The notes beneath the pieces are model-generated. The model did no database searches. It saw only the letters and a list, made by a program, of their open reading frames with translations, and was not told where the DNA came from. The position numbers and the translations under genes were made by a program. A DNA stretch of 35,927 nucleotides from assembly GCA_947178505.1 (NCBI GenBank), contig CAMWYR010000020.1:1-35927 (forward strand), given 5' to 3'. Every line of letters begins with the position of its first letter. The stretch's first letter is position 1. Source of the stretch: an uncultured Muribaculaceae bacterium. Its GTDB lineage: Bacteria; Bacteroidota; Bacteroidia; Bacteroidales; Muribaculaceae. Shown here in pieces: positions 8,744-17,184 of this stretch.

Positions 8744-11650
8744 TCACCTGATTATGATTTTCTTCACATAGTTGCGCGACGGAACGCTGACGATATAGAG
8801 GCCCGCACGGGGGAGGGTCACTCTGTAGCTACCGCGAGCGACAACCGCACCGGTATAGTCAGCCACGATGATTTCATCGGCTGCAGAAGCGGCCACCTCA
8901 AGCCCGGCGACGCTGACGGCGAATGCCGAATCCACCACTTTATCCACACCAACCGATGTGCCGGTAGTGACGGTTACAATCTTCGACGGGCGAGAAAAGA
9001 GCTCTCCGTCAGTGGCACGCACACGGTAACCATACATCTTCACCGGCTCAAGGCCCGTAAAGGTGTAGCTCAGCGCTGCCCCGGCATCACATGCCGTATA
9101 CTTCTCGATCGGCTCCGCATCATACTGCAGGCCATAGGCAATCTCAATATCATCGAGTGCGAGCGCACCGGTTGAGCCCTTGCGGTCGAACTGAAGCGAA
9201 ATCTGACGCACGCCCTCGGGAATAGCGCTGATTTCCGTAGTCTGTCCGCCGATTGCCTTGACAACGGCCACTGAATCCAGGGCAATGCTACCCGCGGAGG
9301 TATAGCCAGTCACCTTGATGCAGTCGCCTTCCGACGTATTGCTGCCACGACTCCAGAACTTCACCGACTTCACATCGCCTTGATATACAGGCGACTTTAC
9401 GTACTGGCTTGCCGCCAGACGCAGAGAGGGTGCCGACTTGCCGACATAGGCGGAAAGTGAGTATGAGTTGCCGGCATTGGTGGTCCAGTCGCCGGGGAGC
9501 TTATTACCGAGATCGAAATTGACTTCATCAGTGAAAGGATCGCCCGGAATCATCTCAAAGAGCGACACTTCGTAACCTACGGCATCCTTGGTTGCCTCCC
9601 AGTTGGCCGTGAAGCTGTCGGAGGTCACGTCAGAAGCCTCAGTTGCCTCCGCAGTGACATACTCTATAGTCATATCGCCCGTAAACGCCGTGCCGACACT
9701 CTCTTCAGAAGATACCCAGCCCGATGACTGCTTCACGGAGAAATGAAAGACTTTGGCGGGCTGCAAGCCATCGATGACCACGGAAGTGGCATCCCCCATA
9801 TTGCGGTTGCGGAAACCGGGGAGATAATTCCTTGCATCGAGCTCCTTTGCCGGAGCATTTTCCGAGTCGGCCGCAGCGTCACTCTCCTCCCACACATTCA
9901 GGATCACGTCATTACCCTCATCCGGTGCATCCCAGTTGAGCGTAAAGCCTGCGGGGTGAATGTCAGTGGCTTCCTGCGCGGAAATCGGGGAGAGACGCTC
10001 CATACCACCACCGAGAATATCGAATGTGATGAGGCCGTTGCTTTCCGCAATATTCGTGAGAGGGAAATTCACGGTCTGTCCTGCCCACGTAGTCATCGAG
10101 GGCTTTGTAGTCGGAGTGAACTCCGTCTTGTGGGAAGCGCCGGGGAACGCATCGCCGTTGCGTGAGCTTTCCGACTGAGTATTATCGGCTTCCTCTATAT
10201 CTACATACTGATGCGAGGGATCGTTATTCACTTCATTACGCGACCAAACGGCGTCATTATAGTCGACATGCCATACGAGCATACCGTGACCGGGCACATA
10301 TTCATCCCAACCCTCCTGCTGACGGTTTTCGAGAAGGAAGAATTCCTTTTCATTTCCTGTGCGGATGATTCCGCATACATTATCCGACACCGGTTCCAGC
10401 GTTACGGACAGCGCACGGTCAACTTCACGCGGCTTCACCCATCCGAGTGCATAGCGTTCGAAGGCACCGTAATTGGGCGGGGTCATGCCGTCGTTGTTAT
10501 AGGGGCCATAGTCAAGGGCCGACCAACTCGAGGGAGTGAACGAATAAGTGTAGCGGGTTGCATAGAGGTCGGGAAGGCCCATCACATGGCTGAACTCATG
10601 CACGAACGTGCCGACGCCATCAGGACGTCCCGCTTCCCATTCGTTGCTGCATCCGTAGGTGTGCACGCGCACACCGTCGAAATATAGATCGGGATATCCG
10701 GCCGACACCATATTCCAGGAATGGGGCCAGACGGTGTTGGCCGAGCCGCCGGAAGCCTCGCCGCGGCCGGCGTAAAATATAAAGATGTTATCCACGAGGC
10801 CGTCGTGGTTACGGTCGTAGTCTGCGAAATCAACGGTAGCATCGAGTTGCTGACAGGCTTCAATCACCATCTCTTCAGGGCGCAAATCATTGCCGTAGAG
10901 GTCATTGCCGCCATAATATGACTGATTGTGAGCAAGCGTGATCGGGCCATATACATCAAACTCCGGGCGGAAGTGATTGCCAGAATTGGCACGGAAGAAC
11001 TGCGCAGCCGAACCGGTGGCGCCGTAATCGGCGAAATCATCCTCGTTGAGCATACGGGTGAAATAATCAGCTGCCGTCACGCCGCCGCGATAGTTGGAAT
11101 TGAACTTCACGTCGGTATATTCCACAAGAATCACGATAGCCTTCTGGTCGCCGTAGGCCGGGAATCGCTGCTCCGGGAAGAGTCCGTAGCCGCGCTCATA
11201 GGGAGGGGCAAGGTTATCGTCGTTCTGAGCCTGCGCACGCGCTGCTCCGTCGGCGCCCGCGATAGTAGCGAGGCCCGTGGTCTTACGCGCCACCTTCATC
11301 GAACGGCGTTCCACACGCTTAGCCGCCACATCCTTGTTGATATTAGCAATAAACGCCTTGGCTGCCTGCGAGCGGTCGGCAACCTCACCGGCTACGATGC
11401 CGGAATCAATATAATTGCCGTCGGCGTCAAGGTCGCAATAATAGAACTGTCCGTCGCGCTCCATGAGCGGATAGCCGTCTTCGGTGAAATATTGATGAAA
11501 CGATTCATCGCCTACAAGACGCACGGTAATATTCCTGCCATCTACCGTAGGCACGGTGAGCAGACCCGGCTTCGCGGGCTTGGCAAGCAACTGCAGGCCG
11601 CAGGCGGCCGCAAGACTGATTATGCCGAGATGGTAATAAAATTTGTTCAT
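8744..11650 (-). CDS. Secreted M6-family (immune inhibitor A-like) metalloprotease
   Basis: A 968-residue exported zinc peptidase. An N-terminal signal segment (about residues 1-23) is followed by a short propeptide-like region and the catalytic domain at about 160-560. The zinc motif HEFSHVMGLPD is at residues 351-361: H351 and H355 bind zinc, E352 is the catalytic base, and the following Gly and Asp match the extended HExxHxxGxxD signature of M6 proteases. Two Fn3-like units follow at about 575-700, then a jelly-roll-like module at about 705-860 (LDDIEIAYG), another Fn3 piece, and a tail ending AGLYIVSVPSRNYVKKIIIR that resembles type IX secretion sorting domains. It has its own promoter at 11792-11823. 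M6 enzymes in other bacteria degrade host or matrix proteins; the substrate here is unknown. Confidence 0.88.
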   Translation of the reverse strand: MNKFYYHLGIISLAAACGLQLLAKPAKPGLLTVPTVDGRNITVRLVGDESFHQYFTEDGYPLMERDGQFYYCDLDADGNYIDSGIVAGEVADRSQAAKAFIANINKDVAAKRVERRSMKVARKTTGLATIAGADGAARAQAQNDDNLAPPYERGYGLFPEQRFPAYGDQKAIVILVEYTDVKFNSNYRGGVTAADYFTRMLNEDDFADYGATGSAAQFFRANSGNHFRPEFDVYGPITLAHNQSYYGGNDLYGNDLRPEEMVIEACQQLDATVDFADYDRNHDGLVDNIFIFYAGRGEASGGSANTVWPHSWNMVSAGYPDLYFDGVRVHTYGCSNEWEAGRPDGVGTFVHEFSHVMGLPDLYATRYTYSFTPSSWSALDYGPYNNDGMTPPNYGAFERYALGWVKPREVDRALSVTLEPVSDNVCGIIRTGNEKEFFLLENRQQEGWDEYVPGHGMLVWHVDYNDAVWSRNEVNNDPSHQYVDIEEADNTQSESSRNGDAFPGASHKTEFTPTTKPSMTTWAGQTVNFPLTNIAESNGLITFDILGGGMERLSPISAQEATDIHPAGFTLNWDAPDEGNDVILNVWEESDAAADSENAPAKELDARNYLPGFRNRNMGDATSVVIDGLQPAKVFHFSVKQSSGWVSSEESVGTAFTGDMTIEYVTAEATEASDVTSDSFTANWEATKDAVGYEVSLFEMIPGDPFTDEVNFDLGNKLPGDWTTNAGNSYSLSAYVGKSAPSLRLAASQYVKSPVYQGDVKSVKFWSRGSNTSEGDCIKVTGYTSAGSIALDSVAVVKAIGGQTTEISAIPEGVRQISLQFDRKGSTGALALDDIEIAYGLQYDAEPIEKYTACDAGAALSYTFTGLEPVKMYGYRVRATDGELFSRPSKIVTVTTGTSVGVDKVVDSAFAVSVAGLEVAASAADEIIVADYTGAVVARGSYRVTLPRAGLYIVSVPSRNYVKKIIIR

Positions 11651-11791
11651 GTATCTTTAGCTAAAGCATTCAGTTTTACCTAATTTTAATTCTTCTGCAG
11701 GGCTTCAGGATATGTCGGAACCCTGAGACTGCTGTCATGTCGCTTCTGACGTCGGGATGCGATAATAAATGCCCGTAGGCTATTCATTACG

Positions 11792-11823
11792 CAAAGATAT
11801 ATAAAACCCCTATTATTTCCAAA
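11792..11823 (-). promoter_or_regulatory. Promoter of the M6 protease gene
   Basis: On the minus strand TTTG is followed after 20 nt by TATCTTTG, a full match to the Bacteroidetes consensus. The predicted leader is about 135 nt. Confidence 0.8.
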
Positions 11824-12042
11824 TAAATTGATAACAATTTTTAAATATCTTTTACAAATGACTAAAATTTTCTTTAAAAGCTTCTATTAATCACAATTCA
11901 TTAACGCCCCCTTTTAGTAATTATTGCATAAAGTGAATGCAATTTATTACACTTTTTAAACTTCTATAAGCTTTTAAATAATACAAATTTTTAAATTGCA
12001 TTACCCGATTAATTCCGATCGGCGACATAACATTTTGAAAGT
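11824..12042. other. AT-rich gap with a repeated ATTGCAT motif
   Basis: No gene is seen. The stretch is very AT-rich. ATTGCAT at 11923-11929 is mirrored by ATGCAAT at 11937-11943 around a 7-base spacer, and another ATTGCAT lies at 11995-12001. This might be a regulator site upstream of the protease promoter, but 7-mers recur easily in AT-rich DNA. Confidence 0.3.
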
Positions 12043-12087
12043 AAAAGATGTCCGTCTGCCCTGCTGCATGCCCGCAGGACAGGCGGA
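12043..12087 (-). terminator. Terminator after the alternative GlmU gene
   Basis: Arms at 12051-12064 and 12074-12087 form a 14-position stem with one mismatch and one wobble. It is followed on the minus strand by ACATCTTTTAC. It lies about 45 nt past the stop codon at 12133. Confidence 0.65.
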
Positions 12088-12132
12088 TTCATTGATAGAG
12101 AGGGCTTTATTGCCTGAGCCTTATGTCTGAAC

Positions 12133-13338
12133 TTAGTGCTTGAGCTGGGAGGCCATATCGTAGATATGCTCGAATATATGGCGGTCGACCCTGCTCAATT
12201 CGAGCCCGCGACGTCCCATTACGCGCGACGCCACCTGCATGAATGTGTCGATGGAAACATCCGAGAAACCGGCTTCCGGGCTTCCGGCCTGGAAACTTGC
12301 GATAAACTGGCGCGGAAATCCGGCACCGTGCAGATTGACTCCTACACCTACCACTGTGGCCGTGTTGAACATGCAGTTGACACCCGCTTTTGAGTGATCA
12401 CCCATAATCAGGCCACAGAACTGCAGGTCGGTGCGCATGAAACGTCGCGACGCGTAATTCCATATTCGCACCTTACTATAATCATTCTTCAGATTACTTG
12501 AATTGGTGCCGGCGCCTATGTTGCACCATTCTCCGAGCACTGCGTTGCCGAGATAGCCGTCGTGAGCCTTGTTGCTGTAGCCGAATATCACAGTGTTGTC
12601 GATTTCACCTCCCACCTTGCAGTAGGGGCCGAACGTACACCCGCCGTAAATCTTCGAACCCATACGAATCTTGGCATTATCGCAGAGCGCCAGCGGGCCA
12701 CGCACGCAGCAGCCTTCCATCACCTGCGAGTTACGGCCTATATATACCGGACCATCCTTCACATTGATCGTGCAGCCTTCCACCTGCGCGCCCTCTTCAA
12801 TAAACAAAGCCGGGAGCCCCCCTTTTTTCAGACAGGGATCGCCGATGACAGTTACCGACTTGTCTGGTTCGGCACTACGGCGGTTGCGCGTCAGCCACAT
12901 ATAGTCGTTCTGAATCTCCTGCGCGTTGACAAGAAAAATGTCGAACACGTAATTGATGCGGCGTGAATCGTTGGCCGACTCCCGGCCGACAGTCCCGGGG
13001 AGCGCACGGAATTCATTCAGCGTGCCTCGGTAGGCCCACACGCCCCCCTTGTCGCGGAGCGCGTCGCCCGGTCTCAGCTGCATTGCCTCAAATGCTATTG
13101 TCTGATCGGGAAGCTTGTTGCCGGCGATGAAGAGAGCCTCCTCATCCTGGCCGCAATGCAATGGAAATTTCTCCCTTAGATAATCCATCGGGAGATAGGA
13201 ATAGTCGCCGGGAAGGAAATGTTGCCACTTCTCCGCAATCGTCACGATACCGATGCGGAAAGCCGCCACGGGCCGTGTGAATGATAGCGGAAGCAGATTC
13301 TCATATGTTTCCCGCGTATCGAATAGCACTATTTTCAT
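12133..13338 (-). CDS. Alternative GlmU-type sugar nucleotidyltransferase/acetyltransferase
   Basis: Probably makes UDP-N-acetylglucosamine from glucosamine-1-phosphate for peptidoglycan and LPS. The 401-residue product matches the Bacteroidetes 'alternative GlmU' type: an N-terminal nucleotidyltransferase-like domain (PF13562 style, LPLSFTRPVAAFRIGI at residues 17-32) and, from about residue 190, a left-handed beta-helix of hexapeptide repeats (VEGCTINVKDGPVYIGRNSQVMEG). The classical GlmU signature GxGTRM is absent, as expected for this family. It has its own promoter 26 nt upstream and a terminator downstream, so it is likely a single-gene unit. The exact substrate is inferred from the family; other sugar phosphates are possible. 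Confidence 0.82.
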   Translation of the reverse strand: MKIVLFDTRETYENLLPLSFTRPVAAFRIGIVTIAEKWQHFLPGDYSYLPMDYLREKFPLHCGQDEEALFIAGNKLPDQTIAFEAMQLRPGDALRDKGGVWAYRGTLNEFRALPGTVGRESANDSRRINYVFDIFLVNAQEIQNDYMWLTRNRRSAEPDKSVTVIGDPCLKKGGLPALFIEEGAQVEGCTINVKDGPVYIGRNSQVMEGCCVRGPLALCDNAKIRMGSKIYGGCTFGPYCKVGGEIDNTVIFGYSNKAHDGYLGNAVLGEWCNIGAGTNSSNLKNDYSKVRIWNYASRRFMRTDLQFCGLIMGDHSKAGVNCMFNTATVVGVGVNLHGAGFPRQFIASFQAGSPEAGFSDVSIDTFMQVASRVMGRRGLELSRVDRHIFEHIYDMASQLKH

Positions 13339-13363
13339 AAGCGTTCGTTATCGTTTAGATCAG

Positions 13364-13395
13364 CAAAATTACATTTTTACTTTCAGATTAGCAAA
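13364..13395 (-). promoter_or_regulatory. Promoter of the alternative GlmU gene
   Basis: On the minus strand TTTG is followed after 20 nt by TAATTTTG, a full consensus match. It lies 26 nt from the start codon, giving a short leader. Confidence 0.8.
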
Positions 13396-13450
13396 TTAAG
13401 ATGACGCTCCGGCGGCCGAAGGGACGGAATTTGCATTCACACCGCGGAGG

Positions 13451-14218
13451 TCAGTCGAAGTCGGAGGGATCGGCAATAACTCCGGGTGCAGTGATGAGAG
13501 GCGCGTGGCGGCGCCGGTTTTTATCGCGCATTCCGAACCAGTAGCCGAATCCGAGACGGATGTATGTGGCCGACATGTTGCCGGTGCGGAACACGTCGAG
13601 TTTCTGCATGTGGTTGACACCGAAATAACCATCGACCGACATTGACACCGGGAAGTCGCGCCCCTCGAACGTAAAACCCACCACGGGCCCGACGGCCAAT
13701 CGGTTCCATATGCCTTCGCTTCCGAAGAGATGTCGCGGGGGCTCCACGGCCCATTTCGTCTGTTCGTCATGACTGCAACTGCCCGTCAGGCCGTATGAAG
13801 CGAAGCCTCCGCTGTACACCGATACATAAAACCCGTGTGTCAGACGGAATTTGTAGCCTAAATGGAGCGGCACCTGCACACCTCCCCGGCGCATCTCGAG
13901 CGTCGGGTCTCCATCGGGAGCGAAAATATGATTGAGTCTGGCCACGGCCGTGTCATAACAGAAAAGAAACGACGGCTGAAGATACCATCCGCTGCGCCAT
14001 TGCAGGCGCGCCGTATAGCCGAAAGCGAGCCCGAGGCCTCCACGGTTGAGATCTTCGGGCAATATGGTGAACGGGCCCCCTGCAGCCACCAGATCCACGC
14101 CTGCTTTAAGGCCCTGCAGCCACCGGTGGCCCGGTTCCGGCGCGGCAGGACGACGACGGGCCTGCACGGAAGAAAGCACGCCGGCTATCAGCAGTATTGT
14201 AAAGATTATGCGTTTCAT
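13451..14218 (-). CDS. Outer-membrane beta-barrel protein (PorT-like)
   Basis: A 255-residue exported protein. The signal peptide (MKRIIFTILLIAGVLSSVQA) is followed by alternating beta strands with aromatic ends typical of an 8-10 stranded barrel (LAFGYTARLQWRSGWYLQPSFLF, HLGYKFRLTHGFYVSVYSGGF, IRLGFGYWFGM), as in the Bacteroidetes OMP_b-brl family. No enzymatic motif is seen. It is preceded by a strong promoter at 14256-14286. There is no clear terminator between this gene and the alternative GlmU gene, so readthrough into that gene is possible. The role (structural protein, small pore or export accessory) cannot be told from the sequence. Confidence 0.75.
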   Translation of the reverse strand: MKRIIFTILLIAGVLSSVQARRRPAAPEPGHRWLQGLKAGVDLVAAGGPFTILPEDLNRGGLGLAFGYTARLQWRSGWYLQPSFLFCYDTAVARLNHIFAPDGDPTLEMRRGGVQVPLHLGYKFRLTHGFYVSVYSGGFASYGLTGSCSHDEQTKWAVEPPRHLFGSEGIWNRLAVGPVVGFTFEGRDFPVSMSVDGYFGVNHMQKLDVFRTGNMSATYIRLGFGYWFGMRDKNRRRHAPLITAPGVIADPSDFD

Positions 14219-14255
14219 CGGTCTGTACGGAATGCCGAATCAGCGGCATCCTCTG

Positions 14256-14286
14256 CAAAGTTAATAATAAGTAGGATTAAAACAAA
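14256..14286 (-). promoter_or_regulatory. Promoter of the outer-membrane barrel gene
   Basis: On the minus strand TTTG is followed after 19 nt by TAACTTTG, a full match. It predicts a leader of about 30 nt. Confidence 0.8.
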
Positions 14287-14344
14287 AACTCACCCCACAA
14301 TCCTCTCACTCCCTGTTACCCTCATGGCTTATCTGAAACAAACT

Positions 14345-14533
14345 CCTTATAACAAACTGCCCCCGATTTCACAATCGAGGGCAGTGATGTGATTTTTTAG
14401 ATATCGCCTACTTTCACAAGCTATCCGAGATCCTACTCAACCACTAACTTACAATTTATATCACTATTACTAAAAGATTTTGACTTGCCATCTTGGAGGC
14501 CGGTATTAACCGGCGTTTTCAGTCACAAAATTA
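14345..14533 (-). ncRNA. Possible small RNA in the gap before the aminopeptidase
   Basis: A minus-strand TAATTTTG element (14526-14533) is followed by a 6-bp hairpin (14499-14514, GCCGGT/ACCGGC). The candidate ends at a hairpin at 14357-14384 (6 bp, one mismatch, 5 bp), after which the minus strand reads TTTGTT. The barrel gene downstream has its own promoter, so this would be an independent transcript of about 170 nt. No -33 TTTG is visible and no known RNA family is recognised, so this is tentative. Confidence 0.3.
14357..14384. terminator. Terminator-like hairpin in the intergenic gap
   Basis: CTGCCC and CGATT pair with AATCG and GGGCAG around a TCAC loop, with one mismatch. A T run follows on the plus strand (14391-14398), but 9 nt away; TTTGTT follows directly on the minus strand. 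No protein gene obviously needs it on either strand. Confidence 0.45.
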
Positions 14534-14590
14534 ATAAATTTATTAACTCGGAAGCATCTTTTGTTAAATTTTTATTAACCGAATGAGTCA

Positions 14591-14664
14591 ATCTGACCAA
14601 TATTGTCCCTATCTGACCAATTTCATTTTATCTTTACCGCCTAATTTTCTTTAAATATTGGTCA
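14591..14664. promoter_or_regulatory. TGACCAAT motif array before the aminopeptidase
   Basis: ATCTGACCAAT occurs at 14591-14601 and again at 14611-14621, exactly 20 bp apart. The inverted form ATTGGTCA is at 14657-14664 and overlaps the -33 element of the aminopeptidase promoter. Spacing of about two helical turns and overlap with the promoter suggest an operator. The regulator is unknown. Confidence 0.4.
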
Positions 14665-14689
14665 ATTCATATTTAATTTGTTATATTTG
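14657..14689 (+). promoter_or_regulatory. Promoter of the Xaa-Pro aminopeptidase gene
   Basis: ATTG is followed after 21 nt by TATATTTG, close to the Bacteroidetes consensus. The predicted transcript start is near 14696, leaving a leader of about 75 nt before the preferred start codon. Confidence 0.7.
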
Positions 14690-14772
14690 CAGACATCTAA
14701 GCTCTACGGATGAAGCCGGTCTGCGTGCAGGCAGGTTGACGACGTCAGGGCATGATCCTAACCCCAAATATT

Positions 14773-16569
14773 ATGAAGAAGAACTACGAATATCTATGCG
14801 CGCTGCGCAAGGTGATGAAGGAAAAGGGCATCGATGCGTGCGTCATTTCCGGCACAGACCCCCACCAGAGCGAGCTGCCGCCCCGCCATTGGCGAGGCCG
14901 CGAGTGGCTCACCGGTTTTGAATCAGAAAACGGCACCAACGGCACAGTCGTGGTGACTCCCGACGAGGCGCTCTGCTGGACCGACTCCCGCTATTTCATC
15001 CAGGCCACCGACCAGCTGAAAGACACCGGCTTCAAGATGATGAAGGAAGATGGCCCCGAGGCGGTGGATCTGATCGACTGGGTCACCGAACACACCAATC
15101 AGGGCCAGACCGTCGGCATCGACGGAATGACGTTCTCCGTGTCGTATGCCCAGCGCCTGCAGCAGGAGCTTAACGACAACGGAGTGAAACTCGACACCGA
15201 CTTCACCCCCTTCGACGAGATATATCCCGACCGTCCGGAACGCCCGAAAAACAAACTTTTCGTGCACGACGAGAAAATCGTGGCCATGGACGTCGATGCG
15301 AAGATAGCCGCCGTGCTTGAGCAGGTGAAGGGTGAGCTTGCCAACGCCATCCTCATCTCCGCGCTCGACGACCTCGCATGGGTGACTAACCTCCGGGCTG
15401 CCGGCGACATCAACTTCTCCCCCATCTTCGTCGGATTCCTATATCTTGACGAGCAGGGCAAGCGCGTGCTCTTCCTCGATGAGGAAAAATTGAGCAAGGA
15501 AGTCGAGAAGCATCTTGAAAAATATCATATCACCACCGCTCCCTACGACAGCGTGAAGGATTTCGTGGCCTCTCTCCCGAAAGAGACACGCCTTCTGCTC
15601 GACCCTGAGAAGACCGCCCGAGGCATCTACGACCATGTGGGATGCACTCCGGTGTTCGGCGGCGATGGCGTGGCCAAACTGAAGAGTATCAAGAACGAGA
15701 CGATGATTGCCAATCTCGCCACGGCGATGGAGAAGGATGGCGTGGCCCTCACACGCTTCTTCATGATGGTTGAGAAGGAATATCCGGAAGGAAAACTCAC
15801 GGAGGTTGAGCTCGGCAAGCGTCTGCGCGCACTCCGTCTGGCCGATGAAAGCTGCGTCGACGAGAGTTTCTCGCCCATACTCGGCTGGAACGCACATGGC
15901 GCAATCGTGCATTATGAGGCCACAGAAGCCACCGACTGGACCATCGAGGGCGACGGTCTCCTGCTCGTCGACTCCGGCGGTCAGTATATTTACGGCACCA
16001 CCGATATCACACGCACCGTAGCGCTCGGTACTCCGACCGACGAACAGCGCCACGATTTCACGCTCGTGATGAAGGGACACATAGCGCTCTCCAACGCAAT
16101 CTTCCCGGCCGGCACCACAGGCCATCAGCTTGACGTGCTCGCACGCCAGTTCCTCTGGAAGGAGGGAAAGGCTTATTATCATGGCACGGGCCACGGCGTG
16201 GGCTATTTCATCAACTGCCACGAAGGCCCGCAGAACATCCGCCTCAATATCAACCCCACTCCCCTTGAGCCGGGTATGATCACGAGCAACGAACCGGGGC
16301 TCTACCTTGAAGGCCGCTATGGAATACGCTGCGAGAATCTTATCGTCACCGAGAAATACGAGACGACTGAATTCGGCGAATTCCTCCACTTCCATCCGAT
16401 GACGCTCTTCCCCTTCGACCTGCGTCTGTTCGACACGTCAATCATGAGCGATGAGGAGGTGAAGTGGGTCAACGACTATCATAAGCTCGTGCGCGACCGC
16501 CTCACTCCGCTGCTGAATGCTGATGAGGCCGCATGGCTTGCAGAAAAGACCAAGGAAATCACTAAATAA
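14773..16569 (+). CDS. Xaa-Pro aminopeptidase (M24B, aminopeptidase P family)
   Basis: Cytoplasmic dimetal peptidase that removes an N-terminal residue linked to proline. The 598-residue product has the long aminopeptidase P layout: two creatinase-like N-terminal domains (about 1-310), then the pita-bread catalytic domain. Metal ligands fall at D400 (LLVDSGGQY), D411 (TDIT), H474 (GTGHGVGYF), E507 (NEPG) and E521 (RCEN), all present. I chose the start MKKNYEYL at 14773; an in-frame ATG at 14752 would add seven residues that are not typical of the family. No signal peptide is seen. A strong promoter and the TGACCAAT array precede it, and the gamma-carbonic-anhydrase-like gene follows after 11 nt, probably on the same transcript. 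Confidence 0.92.
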   Translation: MKKNYEYLCALRKVMKEKGIDACVISGTDPHQSELPPRHWRGREWLTGFESENGTNGTVVVTPDEALCWTDSRYFIQATDQLKDTGFKMMKEDGPEAVDLIDWVTEHTNQGQTVGIDGMTFSVSYAQRLQQELNDNGVKLDTDFTPFDEIYPDRPERPKNKLFVHDEKIVAMDVDAKIAAVLEQVKGELANAILISALDDLAWVTNLRAAGDINFSPIFVGFLYLDEQGKRVLFLDEEKLSKEVEKHLEKYHITTAPYDSVKDFVASLPKETRLLLDPEKTARGIYDHVGCTPVFGGDGVAKLKSIKNETMIANLATAMEKDGVALTRFFMMVEKEYPEGKLTEVELGKRLRALRLADESCVDESFSPILGWNAHGAIVHYEATEATDWTIEGDGLLLVDSGGQYIYGTTDITRTVALGTPTDEQRHDFTLVMKGHIALSNAIFPAGTTGHQLDVLARQFLWKEGKAYYHGTGHGVGYFINCHEGPQNIRLNINPTPLEPGMITSNEPGLYLEGRYGIRCENLIVTEKYETTEFGEFLHFHPMTLFPFDLRLFDTSIMSDEEVKWVNDYHKLVRDRLTPLLNADEAAWLAEKTKEITK

Positions 16570-16580
16570 GGCAGGCGACG

Positions 16581-17153
16581 ATGATACTCAAGACAGTAAG
16601 GGGCTTCACTCCCAAGATGGGCAAGGACTGCTTCATAGCCGACAATGCCGCCATAATCGGTGATGTGACCATGGGCGATGAATGCAGCGTATGGTTCGGG
16701 ACGGTGCTACGCGGCGATGTAAACACGATCACCATCGGCGACCGCGTGAATATCCAGGACGGCTCGGTGCTTCATACACTCTACCAGAAGTCGACGATCG
16801 AGATCGGCAATGACGTGTCAATCGGCCATAACGTCGTGATTCACGGCGCAAAAATCCATGATTACGCGCTGATAGGTATGGGTGCCATCGTGATGGATGA
16901 TGCCGAGGTGGGCGAAGGTGCGCTCGTGGCCGCCGGATCGGTCGTACTCAGCCGCACGAAGATCGGGCCGCACGAGATGTGGGCCGGCGCTCCGGCGAAG
17001 TTCGTCAAGATGGTCGAGCCGGAGAAGGCAAAGGAAATGAACATCAAGATAGCCGGCAACTATCTGATGTATTCCCGCTGGTACACGGAGACGCCCGAAG
17101 AGGCCGTCAGGGAGGCCGCAGAGGAAGTGCGTGCCGAAGAGACACCCGAATAA
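16581..17153 (+). CDS. Gamma-carbonic anhydrase family hexapeptide protein
   Basis: A 190-residue trimeric left-handed beta-helix protein of the YrdA/PaaY/gamma-carbonic anhydrase group. Hexapeptide repeats run through residues about 10-150 (AAIIGDVTMGDECSVWFG, VNIQDGSVLH). The histidines of the metal site are recognisable in VLHT and in SIGHNVVIHGA. The chain ends in a Glu-rich helix (about 160-190). Many members have weak or no carbonic anhydrase activity, so the reaction is uncertain. It is 11 nt downstream of the aminopeptidase gene and is followed by a perfect terminator. Confidence 0.87.
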   Translation: MILKTVRGFTPKMGKDCFIADNAAIIGDVTMGDECSVWFGTVLRGDVNTITIGDRVNIQDGSVLHTLYQKSTIEIGNDVSIGHNVVIHGAKIHDYALIGMGAIVMDDAEVGEGALVAAGSVVLSRTKIGPHEMWAGAPAKFVKMVEPEKAKEMNIKIAGNYLMYSRWYTETPEEAVREAAEEVRAEETPE

Positions 17154-17184
17154 ATCGGCCCTCTCCGACATAAAAGGCTACACT

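Noticed and set aside
10928..11683. 251-residue plus-strand frame opposite the M6 protease
   Set aside because: Lies wholly antisense to the well-supported N-terminal part of the protease; composition is that of a shadow frame.
13396..13770. 124-residue frame overlapping the barrel gene
   Set aside because: Out-of-frame shadow; the barrel frame has a signal peptide and barrel strands.
14323..14392. Possible 22-codon plus-strand peptide ending in the intergenic hairpin
   Set aside because: Too short, no promoter, and its sequence is explained by the hairpin.
15439..16395. 318-residue minus-strand frame opposite the aminopeptidase
   Set aside because: Covers the catalytic domain of the aminopeptidase in antisense; no start signals or family match.
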